Source: Rhexocercosporidium sp. MPI-PUGE-AT-0058 | Taxonomy: Eukaryota; Ascomycota; Leotiomycetes; Helotiales | Direction of reading: 5' to 3' | Assembly (NCBI GenBank): GCA_020746875.1 | Contig: JAGTJL010000017.1 | Location: 62,001-126,000 of the forward strand | DNA: 64,000 nt | Shown: positions 1 to 11,200 of the stretch, one piece after another | Numbering within the stretch: position 1 is the stretch's first letter | Layout: each line of letters begins with the position of its first letter | Notes under the pieces: model-generated | Told to the model about the DNA's origin: nothing | Seen by the model: only the letters and a program-made list of their open reading frames with translations | Databases searched by the model: none | Position numbers and translations under genes: made by a program

Positions 1-1200
1 AATATACGCAACTGAGCAGCTTTCAATTAACCTAATATTCGCCTCTATAGAGCCTCAAGGTATGTTGCACGATAATTATAACAGAAGATACGGATAAGTG
101 CTATACAACCGAGATCGACGAATATAGAAAGCTATTGCGCTAGAACTTAAACGCCGCTAAGCTTAGCGAGTTTAAGGAAGTTAAGCGGTAATATAAGGCG
201 CATTATTATGAGAATATTTATCTTTAAATCGTACAGAACCCGAAGCGGGAAGAGAGAGACCTACTGGCTATAAAGGTTTACTTATAAAATTATAAAAGAA
301 TAAATAATAAGCTTAAATTATATATTACGCTTTAAAAATACCTCGAACTCTAATTAACTTAACTTTTATAATACGACCTTTTTCTTTTAAAAGAACTTCT
401 TTCTTATCTTTTGCCCGATTTCTTATATCTTAATCCGTGTAATCCGCGATAACGCGGTCCTCGTCGATAGCTATACGTTAATTAAGCTTTTTTTTATTAC
501 GGACTTAAGGAATTAAAACGTGAAAGCGATAAAGATTTATTAAAAGCCGGAATAGCTCAAGCGACTTGTCTTTCGGAGGTTAGTCTAGACTACGAACGGC
601 TAAATGAAGTCGAAGGCCGAACTTATGCCGTACTCGAAGTATGCCTTTTACTTAAATCGTCTTGGGCGAGACGCGGGCTTTAAAGACAAGTTAACGAGCT
701 ACTGTTTCCGCCGAGGCTATGCGAATACTATCGACGGTATATATTCTATATTATATTATTAATATTTTATGCCTAATAATTAATTTAAGTAAGGCTTCTG
801 ACGCTATACGGGATTAAGTTATAAAATATAATCTTTTTATAAAAGTCTTTAATAAGGCATATAATAATTAAGTAGTAAGATTTAATATATAAAACGCTTA
901 TCTCGAGAGCAATATTACTAAAGATAGACTAACTAGGGCCTTTATTTAAATAAGTATTTAATATAACCCTAGCGCTCTTAAAGAAGTCCTTTACGAAATG
1001 ATAAATCGACTCCTTGCCGCGGATCCAGAGATTGCCGTTCTTTAGCAATAATTTAAAGAGTCTTATACCGGGATTAAATAAAATTACACGTTTATTAATC
1101 GAGCCCCTAAAGTAGTCAGGGAGGCTTATAAGAAACTCGGCTAGCAGCTTAAAGCTATAACGAAGAGTTTATAAAATGAGCTTAATGCCGATTTTATAAT
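1..1200 (+). pseudogene. RIP-degraded DUF3435 tyrosine recombinase, C-terminal part, cut by window edge
   Basis: Around 610-740 the + strand reads, through RIP-type changes, as MPYSKYAFYLNRLGRDAGF followed by KDKLTSYCFRRGYANTIDG. This is the conserved R..GY/N block of the DUF3435 family (Crypton-like tyrosine recombinases, the family of Starship captains). From 880 to 1140 the C-terminal part follows: LTRAF, NPSAPKEV, LLAADPEIA, APKVVREAYKKLG. Many codons are stops or Trp/Gln-to-stop transitions, so the copy is dead. The 5' part lies outside the window or is too mutated to read. The identification rests on remembered family motifs. I cannot say whether it was a true captain or another DUF3435 protein. 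Confidence 0.72.
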
Positions 1201-1900
1201 TCTACCCTATCTGTTATTCTGTAATGGTTAAACTTCTCGAGGTACCTCCGCGAGTCCCGTCTAACTATAGACAACGGAATTAGTGATGGCAACACATGTC
1301 GAAGGCTGAGCCGGGCAATAGCCCAAAATGCTATAAGTTACCAACAAGGATGTTTCGATGCAGGGCTTCCTACATGGCTTCCTGTCCCGTCCCCTTTTCA
1401 GGCGAATCACATCAGTCAGATGTATGGCGGACGGGCTGAGTTTCCAGTTCCCAAGCCGATCAATGGGTTTGGGAAGGGATTCTGTTTCCGAGGGTGAAGA
1501 CAGCCCCTCTCGTGCAAGACTAGGGGAGTTGACGCTAGCGCTTAAGGGAGAGCTGAAGGCCACTATGCTTCATCTGCCGTCTGGAGGGCGAACCCAACAA
1601 GTGTGGGAGTAAACATGCAAGGGCTTTTGGCCATCCTTCCTCGCTTGCAGTCGGATTGGGTCCTGCTGCAGATCTCTTAAATCAGCGGGATTCTTCAGTA
1701 CGCCTAGTGGGCGAGAGTCCAATGGATATGGAGCAGAAGCTACGCCTACCACCGAAGCAGGGCGTTTTGTGTGGCGGTTAGCAAAATTGAGCAATGAAGA
1801 GGGGAAGTGTGCTCACCGTCAGCATTTACGGTCATGGAGTCGACCTTAGCCTTGAAAGTTAACGTGGTTTTTGGGGATGCTCCCTAGGGAAGGATTTGAA
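1201..1900. other. Non-coding or unrecognised stretch, normal base composition
   Basis: Composition changes sharply near 1200, where the AT-rich RIP relic ends. Open frames of 84-100 codons overlap on both strands (1261-1563 minus, 1358-1612 plus, 1570-1794 minus). None has a recognisable domain or clear splice context. No RNA gene was seen. Confidence 0.5.
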
Positions 1901-2065
1901 GTACGTAAGGGGGTGGACAGTGGGTCTCGCCCTCCCTTGTAAGGCAGTACGGCTATTCTTCCAATCAACAATCTAGAATTCTAGAATTTTCTCCATAAAT
2001 TTCCTTAAATGTTAAAGCACGATACATGGGGGTGGGCGAGATCCACTGTCCACCCCCTTCCGTAC
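1901..2065. repeat. Short MITE-like element with 32-bp terminal inverted repeats
   Basis: The left arm 1901-1932 (begins GTACGTAAGGGGG) and right arm 2034-2065 (ends CCCCCTTCCGTAC) are inverted copies with two or three mismatches, separated by about 100 bp that include a palindromic TCTAGAATTCTAGA. AGTAC occurs at 1900-1904 and again at 2066-2070, so it could be a target duplication that places the true left end at 1905. No coding capacity. Confidence 0.7.
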
Positions 2066-2114
2066 AGTACCACGGGGTGGTCTGGCCAATTAAAAACAGC
2101 TGTTTTGAGTTCTA

Positions 2115-2175
2115 GTGGTTGGCGTATCGCTGTGGCTTACCTTAAACGAAGGGGCTTAAGGTAAGCGATCTAACC
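2115..2175. repeat. Hairpin with 11-bp perfect core stem
   Basis: GCTTACCTTAA at 2135-2145 pairs perfectly with TTAAGGTAAGC at 2156-2166 across a 10-nt loop. A weaker outer stem (GGTT..ATCGC against GCGAT..AACC) extends it. It lies about 230 bp upstream of the BTB gene. No transcript evidence, so the function is open. Confidence 0.5.
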
Positions 2176-2398
2176 TCGTAAGTTCCCCAGCTTGCAGCTC
2201 CTTATCCTTGCCGAGCTTCTTAGCGGGGTGAGGCTGGGAAACAGCGCCGATGCTTGAAATAAAATCGTACAAGCGCGCGCAAAGCACATCTTATTCGTCC
2301 ACTATCTAGCAGGATATTTGCATTTAGCTATAATAAGCTACCCACCATACCGAACCTTTCGAATAACAAACCCTCAAAGTCTCAAAGCAAGTCATACA

Positions 2399-3172
2399 AT
2401 GGCAGATGTTGTAGCTTGCCCAGCTATTGAGCCTATCCCCTTTGGAGAGTAAGTCTAAAACCATTAGAATGCCATGGGATAAGGAGGACTAATTTCTATA
2501 AGTGAAATGGGAACTGAGACGGTAACCCTGTGCGTGGGCCCTGAAAATTACGTATTCCGAGTTCACAAGAAGCCCCTATGCAAAAAAATCGCATATTTCG
2601 CAAAGATGTTCGACGGCAAATTCGAAGAGGCTATTACCAGCACCGCCACCTTTCCCGAAGACGAAAGTCTAACTTTCGGTTCGCTTCTAAATTGGGTATA
2701 TCATGACACAATCCCAACAGTCGCATTTCACAAGAACGAAGTGGGAAAGTGGCGCGAGAATTGGGACGTTTTGAAGCTGTATGTGTTGGCAGAGAAACTT
2801 TGCGTTTCGGAGGCTATGGATCGCGCTCTCGACGCATACATGACAGCTCACCGGCGTTCAAACCTCCTGCCGGGCATTGACGACGTTGACGCAGGCTATT
2901 CCGATACTGGCGAGAGCTCGACTCTTCGCAAATTCCTCTGCCAAACGTTCATTTATGCACTCACATGTTTCGATACTGGACGTCCTGGTGGCTCCTGGGA
3001 GAATAAAGGAATGCAAATGCTGCTTGCGAAGCACCCTGATCTTGCTCGAGATATTGTCCCAATTCTACGTGGGACAATGGGAAAAAAGGTCGTCCACCCG
3101 CTACAGGCCTCGAAATGTGCATTTCATGCTCACGGAGAAAATGAACCTTGCTATCTAGGAGCCTCAAGTTAA
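2399..3172 (+). CDS. BTB/POZ domain protein, two exons, 239 aa
   Basis: Exon 1 is 2399-2448 (MADVVACPAIEPIPFG), intron 2449-2502 (54 nt, GTAAGT donor, GGACTAAT branch site), exon 2 is 2503-3172. The split codon gives Asp and the frame stays open. From about residue 20 there is the fungal BTB pattern: VTLCVGPENYVFRVHKKPL, a hydrophobic KMFDG..EEA turn, then FPEDESLTFGSLLNWVYHD. The C-terminal half is the usual fungal helical extension, ending without a second domain. Family members mediate protein-protein contacts, sometimes as Cullin-3 adaptors; the partner here is unknown. An ATG at 2507 inside exon 2 is a possible alternative start, but the upstream exon with good splice sites is preferred. 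Confidence 0.82.
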
Positions 3173-3749
3173 GGGAGAAATCATGTGGTTGTGTGTTTTG
3201 TGTGCACAGGAGGTGGGCATTGAAAGCTTATTTGCTATGGCATTTGTATTTCTTCGTCGCAAGTTACTCCTTAAGCTCATTTCATATATCTTGGAGGTTT
3301 CACGGGACAGTCTCCCGAGTTCCGGCTTTTTTGTCTCCATCAATTGCACTTCCAAGTCCTCAGCCTCCTTCCAGCGGCCTTATATTATAAGTCTTTTTAC
3401 CTCCGAGGAGAAACCTACATCCTTTCTAAAGAAACAGTTGCCAAACAGCGGAGAATAATATGATTAAAACGCCATATTGACGGTGTCCAATTAAATTGTT
3501 GAGCTGGTCAAACCTCGTTGTGGTTTGGGCTATCAAATAACTTCTTTGGGACAGCTGAGAAAATTCAGCCACAGTGCCCATAACAATTTCTACTTATGGA
3601 CTGTCCAGGCTGTGTCACAATTACCAATGAATATGTATATATCCAAAGTAAAAAGGTTTCACAGGGATATATAGTGATATGATCTAGGCTAAAAATATTG
3701 AAGATTCATCTCGTTGGAGCTTCTTTCTTTGCATTTACGATTAACTAAC
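3173..3749. other. Intergenic, no gene seen
   Basis: This is the 3' flank of the BTB gene. Small open frames on both strands (for example 3183-3458) are T-rich, lack any motif and are judged chance frames. Confidence 0.5.
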
Positions 3750-3988
3750 TATACGAAGGTCGCTGCTGCCAAAAGTCATGGGAATCTTGGCACAAAACCT
3801 GTAAGCCAAACTACTGGCATAGCAGCAAGACCAGCCTGTAATTTACCTTCGTTTCAGGTTTTCACAGCGGGCTGACGCCTGGAAGGAGTCACTGTAATCA
3901 CTAAAGATTCCTGTCCCCTGTAGTCCTTGATACGGAGCAGGAAACCTGACGCCAAGATTCCTATGACTTTTAGCAGCGACCTTTATAC
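3750..3988. repeat. MITE-like element, about 240 bp, TATA flanked
   Basis: The left arm (about 3751-3792, AAGGTCGCTGCT then AAAAGTCATGGGAATCTTGGC) and right arm (about 3951-3988) are inverted copies over about 38 bp with a few mismatches and a 3-nt indel. Both ends abut TATA, compatible with TA target duplication as in Tc1/mariner-derived MITEs. There is no coding capacity. The end motif TACGAAGG recurs in the neighbouring 4130-4700 cluster, suggesting related elements. Confidence 0.72.
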
Positions 3989-4131
3989 TATTTTGTAATA
4001 ATTCGAAAGGTAACTTCACCGAGGGCAGGAATTCTTGCCGCTATCCTCTCATGAGTTGTGTTGGCTTCACGCATTGTTTGTTTGCTGTCGCAAACATACT
4101 TCGTAATATGCTAAGGTACCGAAGACATGCA

Positions 4132-4700
4132 TATACGAAGGCTGACTGCTTTGAAAACCATCTACGAAGGCGGCATGAATTAAAAACCGTCCATTTTTAA
4201 GCGAGACTTAGGAACACCAGAATCTCTCTGAGATACCCATTTTAGATTGGTACATAACTATACTAACTTAAGCCTTATAAACTTTTTGTTCGCAAGAATT
4301 ATAGCTAGAAAGCTTAGCCATCTTTTCTACTTTTTAAACCCTATTTGAAAGGCAGAGAACGTGAGGATATAGAGTCTTAAAGGAGAGTTCATATCAAGAT
4401 AGGGTACGTTTGACTTTGGACGGTTTTCAATTCGGGCAGCCTTCGTATGCTCAAATACACCCCTGCTCCCTCATGTGAACTCCCTTTTGAGACTTTAAAT
4501 TCCAGTCTTGCCGGCCACTAAATTAGGGCTTAAAATATAGAAAAGATGGCTAAGATCTCCAATTACAATTCTTCTAAACTTTAAAGTTTATAGGGTTTAG
4601 TTGGCATAACTATGTGCCAATCCAAAAGGGTTCTCTTAGAGGTTTTGGTGTTCCTGGGTTTCGCTTAAGAAGGACGGTTTCGATGTGGTCGGCCTTGGTA
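4132..4700. repeat. Composite fold-back element, arms of about 240 bp
   Basis: From about 4163 to 4400 the sequence is an imperfect inverted copy of about 4455-4700; for example GGAACACC at 4211 matches GGTGTTCC at 4647-4654, and TTAGCCATCTTTTCTA at 4314 matches its complement near 4540. Both outer ends touch TA. Another inverted copy of the end motif (GGACGGTTTTCAATTCGGG..CCTTCGTA, 4418-4447) sits in the loop, and a further TACGAAGGCTG copy starts at 4135. The structure is therefore nested or rearranged. It ends about 190 bp upstream of the NLR start codon. Confidence 0.7.
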
Positions 4701-4889
4701 TTGGGCTTAGAGACGACAATGCTTCAGCCTCAGACCGCCCGGTGGACTGCACACAACAAGCATTAGCGGCTGATACACCTCCAACGACAACATGGAGCTG
4801 AAGTCGCCTTGATTGTATACACCATGGAATGAATACGCAGAGATTCAATCTGAGTCCCAGAACATCATCTATGAACACATCATTCCAAC

Positions 4890-7800
4890 ATGAGAAAGCG
4901 ACTCCATGCCCTGAAAAGCGGGCTCAAAGCGGATCTGAAAGCTGCCCTTCCAGCACGATCGGGCCAGCAATCAGGGGATCAATCGTCCATCGATGGTAAG
5001 TCGACCTCTTCGTTGCCGGTACAGGTGACGGCTGTGGTGAAAACGGAACCTTCTGGTCAGATATCAGGTGGGCGTCCTGCTTCGGTCAAGGAGAGTACTG
5101 GTCGAGATGATGGGTCTGCGACGACGACGCAGATTCGAGATCAATTTGATCACGTGATTTCTACGGCCGACGATGGAAGGAGCGCGCCCGAAACGTCACT
5201 TCATGTTGAGAACTCACGAGTTTCGAGTGATCGACGAGATTCAAAGGATCCGACTGCCAACGATGCTGGCTTGCCAGAGCAATTTGACAGCAAGCAAAGT
5301 ACCCCAGAGCGACCAGCTGGCAATGAGACTACCTCGACAGGGAAACCCGGCAAAGAGCACAACGATGAACATCCCCATCAAAAGGATGAGTGGCAGGTCG
5401 CAGCCGAAGCTGTATGGAAACAAGCTTACGACCAATTTGTGGAAGAAGAAAACGAGCTCAGCAGGTTCTACGAAGCATTCATTGGAGCCGACGCTGGCGT
5501 GCCCGCCGACTCGGACATCAAAACGGAGATGAGCGCAGTGGTGGAGAAGCAGCAAAAGCACATGGAGGAAAGACAATGGACGTTCCGAGCATGGGGCATG
5601 TCGAAACCAAGGAAAGTCAGAGATGCTATCGATGCAATCTTCACTACAGCGCAGAATGCTTCGAGTCTCATCTCCGTTGGTATGACTTTTGCCCCGGTTT
5701 ACGTGTCGCTTCCATGGTCGGCGATAAGTGCTCTGATCCCGTTTATCATGAACGATACTGCGCAACAGAATGGGGCCATTCAAGGAGTCGAAGAGATCAC
5801 GAGGATCATTCACGGATACAATATTGCTGAGAAGACATACCTCGGGAAGAAGGGCACAGATATCAATGAAAGATTTGCTGGTGCTGTTCTTGATCTTTAC
5901 GTGGGTATCCTCACATACCAGGCCAAAGTCGCACAGTACTTTGGGAAGAATACTGCCGTGAATATGTTGTCCAACACTTTACTACAGGGAGTCGTCTGGA
6001 AAGATGAGTCTGCGTCTTTGGCTGAAAAGGATAGGGAAGCTCAAAGAAATCTATCGTTCCTCGGACCAGCACTGATTGAGGAATTCTTCAAAATACAAAA
6101 CAAAAAGTACGAATCTCTTATTAGGGCCATTTCGAGTCAAAGAGATCGGGACGACGACGTTCTCAAATGGCTTGATCCTCGCCCACCGTTCGAAGGCCAC
6201 TTCAAAGTAGCCAAGGATCTCGGCCAGCGTTACACCTCCTCAAATCAATGGATACTCCATCTCTCGGAGTTCATAACATGGAAGTCTTCTGCAAATGGCG
6301 TTCTGTTGCTGGAAGGTGGAGTTGGAACGGGGAAGAGCAGCATCGCATTCTCAGTTATTGAGGATTCGCTGAGAAATCCTGGAGGTGGCCATCTTGCTTT
6401 CTTCTACTGCTCGAAAAGTTTCGGAGTCGATCAAGATCTGACTATCTCTATCTTGAAAAGCTTTATACGACAATGCGCAATCAATGGGGAGGAAGGGGCG
6501 ATCTACACGGATATTCGCGATTTTCACGACGATAACAAGGAGAGATGTCCAGAAAAATGCGAACTTGAGTCAGAAGAATGTTTTCCACACCTTAAAGAGA
6601 TTGTGGGAGCGTCTAAGCAGCTCACTATCGTGATTGATGCGCTCGATGAATGTCAAGATCTCGAAGACCTGTTGTCAAATATCCAGGAACTACGCAGAGA
6701 CGCTGGAGACAAGCTTCGAATATTCTTTACAAGCCGTTATGGGCTTGCTGATACCGTACGAAGTTACATACCAGAAGTCAAACGGCTTGAGATTCATAAT
6801 CAGAATGCTGCTGATATCGAGGAGTACTTGAAGCTGGAAATACCTGACAAGATCGAAGGACGCCGAGTCGGCAATGCTATGAGTGATGAGCAAGCTAAAA
6901 GACTCAAAACATTACTGGAGAGTCGGGCCCGAGGAATGTATGTATACCGTGCTGCCCTTCTTTTTCTGCCTAGGCTAATTCTTGCCTGTAAGGTTCCTCT
7001 GGGTCACACTCCAAGTGGGGCTTTTCCTTCCCCAAGACCGACGCGCAAGGCCAAAAACCGTGGAAGATGTAGAATCCAAGCTCAAAGCACTCGAGACATC
7101 TGACGTAAACCTTCACAAGAGGTTGACTAGCGCTTATGATCAAGTCTATGAGACCGCCATTGGACCTGCTGATCAGGCTCGTCGGAAAGCGATGGTTGAT
7201 GCGGCTTTGAGATGGATCCTATGCTCGTACCGACCAGTCAACATATCTGAGCTCTGTTACGCAGTGGCCATTGGTCCTGACGGCGTGCTAAACCAATGTA
7301 TCAAGAATGGAGAAAGCGTTCTTCTCGAAGTGTGCAGCAACCTGCTTACGGAAGACCCATCTGGAGCTATCCGTCTCTCTCACCTCTCGGTGAAAGAATA
7401 TTTGCAAGGTCGGAAATCTATTACGGACTCTGCTGGCCCATTCGATACGATAAATTGTCATGCAGAGATAGCGCTTACTTGTCTGCACTACAAATGCCTC
7501 GATGCTACCCGTGAACGAAGCCAAGCAGCTCGTACCCAGCGCGAATTATCTGTGACATCTAATGATATCAACGCTATCGGTTTTCCCACATATGCTGTTA
7601 CATATTGGCCAAAACATTACAAAAATTCTGGTTGTAATGAAAGTAATGAACCAGAAGAGCACGATCTTTTTCGACTTCTCATTAAATTTCTTGAGTCTCG
7701 TCCGGATGGCCGCAGACGAATGAAAATCCTAAACCTAGGCAGCAACGACAATCTCCTTGATATTCCAAGTATTCCAGGGCCAGTCTCTACGCTAGAGGAC

Positions 7801-10468
7801 AAGCTTCGCAAGGCTGCTAGGCTCGGCTGGGAAGACGAGGTGGAGAGTCTCATAGCCTTAGGTGCTAGTATACGCGATCAGAATGCTTTTGGAGATACAG
7901 TACTTCACGAAGCTGTAGACTGGGGACAATCAGACGTGGTAGAGATCATTCTCGGAAACACCGATGTTCGACATCCCGATTTGCTAAGTATACCGAACGC
8001 GTCGGGGAATACTGCAAGGCATGCATCTCTCTTTTGGGGCAGAAAAGACGTTTTGCGTGTCCTGGCGGATAACTCCTTCTACTCTGCCCCACTGAATATC
8101 AATTTTATGTCGCCGCTGGATGTTTACAACATGGAGGAACACATGAAGGATGGACAGAAATCACCTGCCTCGTCTGACTCCTCTCAAGTATCAGCCACAT
8201 GGGTTGAAAAGAAAGACTTCGTAGCAGGCGCGCCGCTAACTGCGGAGTATGGGCGCTATAATTACGAAGAAAATAGCGCTCCCCATGTCCAGAATCCGGA
8301 ATCCAAGCCCGAGTTCGAAGACCTTTGTGAGTACTGTCAGCTCGATCGCTGGCTGAAGATTCCAAGCTGTGGGTTTTATTACAAACACCAGAAATCTTTT
8401 TCAGGTGAGTGTATTTCAGAAAGCTATATCATCTTCCATAATGAATGTCGCCAGCTGACGCAGGTGTAACGTGGTATGGAAGACCTCGAAACCTCTTCAT
8501 CATCCGGCTGCAAGCTCTGCACACTCTTCCTGCAAGAATTCATTCGTCGTGGTTACTCCTTCGACGATAGAGACGAAACAAGCTCTTATATTTCTGTTAA
8601 GCTATCTCTTGCCAAAGTTCCTTGGTCTAGTACAGGCTCCCGGGACCTTCTTACAGTATTAGTTGGTGAGAATGCCAAGATAGTACTAGAATTGTACATT
8701 GATAGTGGTTAGTTGCTCGAATAATTTGCTCCACTCTTATTCTATCTCAGAGAGAGGTTGCTGACGTGAGAGTTTTAGATGACGTCCAGACGGGAGGAAC
8801 GTATCCTGACCTTAGCGGAAGATCCATTGCCCGAATTCCCAGCAGCGAAGGTTGTTTCTCTTTGACGAAATCATGGTTTGATGAGTGCCAAGTCAGCCAC
8901 TCGAAATGTCAAGCAAATCTAGAACCCCGGTTGCCTTCAAGGGTCGTATGTTTTGACGACGACTCGGGAAACGATGAGTTTAACCTACGCGTCCACGAGA
9001 GTGCGGCGGATGAGCGCGGAGCGTATATCTTCCTGTCTTACCAGTGGGGGGGGGTTCAGCCATTGACGGCTAGGAGCAGCAATATGTTGGATGTTACCAA
9101 AGATATATCTCTGGAAATGGTTCCAGTAACCTGGCGTGACGCTTTTATTGTAGCACGGCGACTGGGTATCAAATACCTGTGGATAGATGCTCTTTGTATC
9201 ATCCAAGATTCGCAAGATGACTGGGCTCGAGAAGCTTCCAGAATGAGTGACTATATCTCAAACGCAACTTTTGTTTTAGCGGCTGGATTTGGGTCAAACT
9301 CTTATGCTGGACTATTTGAAGAGAGACGGGTCGAAGATCTAGCATCTCTTGTCTATAATACGGAAAGCACAAATGGCCATTGGAGCGGAGGTGTCGTTCA
9401 CCTCCGACGTCCGTTGGGGGAGACGCGCGAGGCAATCTTAAAGACGCCATTGGCAAAACGTGCTTGGACAATGCAAGAGAGTGTATTGCCAGAGAGGCTA
9501 CTCTACTATGGCTCGGAGCAGATGTATTGGAATTGTCAGGAGCATGCCCTCGCCGAAGGAAGCGCATTTCCGGAACGGCCCATCTGGAATCTTGCATCGC
9601 AAATGCGGGTTCTATCAACCCAGCCGAATCCATCGTCCAGTTCCTCTCCACTTCTACTCAACCCATGGTACGATCTCGTCCAAGAGTTCAGCGCTAGAGT
9701 CTTGACAGTACGCAGGGATGTATTCCCTGCGATTGCGTCCATTGCTCAGATGTTCGAGACCAGTGGCGGTAGATACTTAGCAGGTTTATGGCAGAACGAT
9801 CTTCACAGAGGCCTTCTATGGAATGCATCAAAGTTCTCCCAAGGAGAGCGGCGAGAGTATATTGCGCCTTCTTGGAGCTGGGCCTCTCTTGACACTCCTG
9901 TTCATTATGAAATCGTGAAAGGCATTAGATTACCGATTGACCCGAGGAATAGTGCGGCCATCATTGACGTAAGGGTTGAAAATAGTAAGTCACTCTTGGG
10001 GATTTTCTACTCTCATCGACTTCACATACCTGTAAACACTACAGAAGTTTAAACCGAGAGCTAAGTAGCCTTTCCGCTACAATTTTTTCGAGAGACATTC
10101 CCTGTTCTAATAGTACCCACACAGGCTCGCCTCATTCATTCGGATCAGTCCAGAATGGATGTCTCATTCTGAACGCCTTGGCCCAAGAAGTCAACGAAGA
10201 TCTCAAACTCTCCTCCTGTACGTACAATTTCGACACCGAGAAGGCCCAAGAATTATGGGAAGCAAATTTCAGCTTCACCACTATTCTGATCGCAAGATGG
10301 GCACACGGCCTTACCGATAAAGGCAGTCGCTGGCTAGGGATTATATTGTCCAAATTGGTCAGTTTGGACAATCATGATGATCTTTATACTCGCGAGGGAT
10401 TCTTCTTAGGGCCTATGTATGAGGAGAAAATGCCCGGTTGGGAGAGACGGACTGTGAAGATTATTTGA
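4890..10468 (+). CDS. NLR-type protein: NACHT_N, NACHT, ankyrin repeats and C-terminal HET domain (1752 aa)
   Basis: Five exons: 4890-6937, 6993-8404, 8483-8707, 8755-9984, 10125-10468. All phases close and the spliced length is 1753 codons including stop. Residues 1-165 are low-complexity. About 167-400 is a NACHT_N-like helical region (starts WQVAAEAVW). The NACHT NTPase has Walker A GGVGTGKSS near 476, Walker B TIVIDALDEC near 578 and FFTSR near 611. A winged-helix-like segment with RWILCSYRPVNISEL and LSHLSVKEYL follows. Ankyrin repeats lie at about 949-1055. The HET leader begins at about 1125 (LCEYCQ, then GCKLC near 1161), with HET core YIFLSYQWGG near 1319, YLWIDALCIIQDS and RAWTMQESVLPERLLYY. 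Fungal NLRs and HET proteins act in allorecognition and programmed cell death; the role here is inferred. Ankyrin and HET-leader codons share one uninterrupted frame (6993-8404), so the fusion is not an artefact of joining two genes. The 47-nt third intron is the least certain splice (an 89-nt option starts at 8666). Confidence 0.85.
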
Positions 10469-11200
10469 CGGACTACATTCTAAGCTCCCTAGCTATTGAC
10501 TCGCCAGATCCTCTAGCAAATGGCTTCAGAGCACTATGATGTACCTCATCTACCTTACTACACAGAGCTTGGACAGCGCTCAGAAGTTTCATTCACTGTT
10601 CATCATAGTGAAGCGGCACTGGCACAGAGGACAAGCTGGATTTCTTGGGGGTGGAAGGCGCGAGAGCGTCTCTCCTCTATGGAAGGACGATACCTCAAGC
10701 ATAGAGCTCAATAGGCTATACAGCAAGACAAAGAAGCAAGCTGCCAAATCATGAGCGCATAGAGAGCCTGACCAGGCGCCTTTTGGCTACGAATCTACAG
10801 AAAGCAGAAGCAAGAGGATGCTGCTTGGTATGTTGGAACTTCACAATGCTTGAGCACAGGATATTATTTAAAGAGCATAATGTCTGCATATTCGGAAGTT
10901 AGTTGTGCTAGAGGTGAAGTGCGCAATGTTGTTTTCTTACGAAGTTATTGACGCGAGGTGACGTTTCTGCCGGCCTTCACCGTCCTAGTTTGGTTACTAT
11001 GCCAACAATGCAAGACAGAACAAGCCTGACAAGTCCACCATCCCGTGCTTTTTTCGTGGCAAATCGTACGTCTCGGACCAAACCTTCCTCTCTACCAGTA
11101 CGAGAGCCTGGCCGTTGAAGTTGGCTCTCGAAGGGAAGTCGATTTTACAAGCAACTGTAGAGCAGAGCTAATTCTTGCCCCCACTCGAAGTCCCGTTTTG
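10469..11200. other. Intergenic, 3' flank of the NLR gene grading into AT-rich island
   Basis: No gene recognised. Two overlapping + frames of 64-72 codons near 10520-10754 have no motif. Composition is normal until about 11200, where RIP-type AT-rich sequence begins abruptly. Confidence 0.5.

Noticed and set aside
1358..1612. ORFs of 84-100 codons at 1261-1794
   Set aside because: They overlap on opposite strands, have no motif and no splice logic, and lie next to a transposon relic.
8461..8475. CAG at 8461-8463 as acceptor for the second NLR intron
   Set aside because: It would place TAA at 8467 in frame. The AG at 8481-8482 restores the HET leader exactly.
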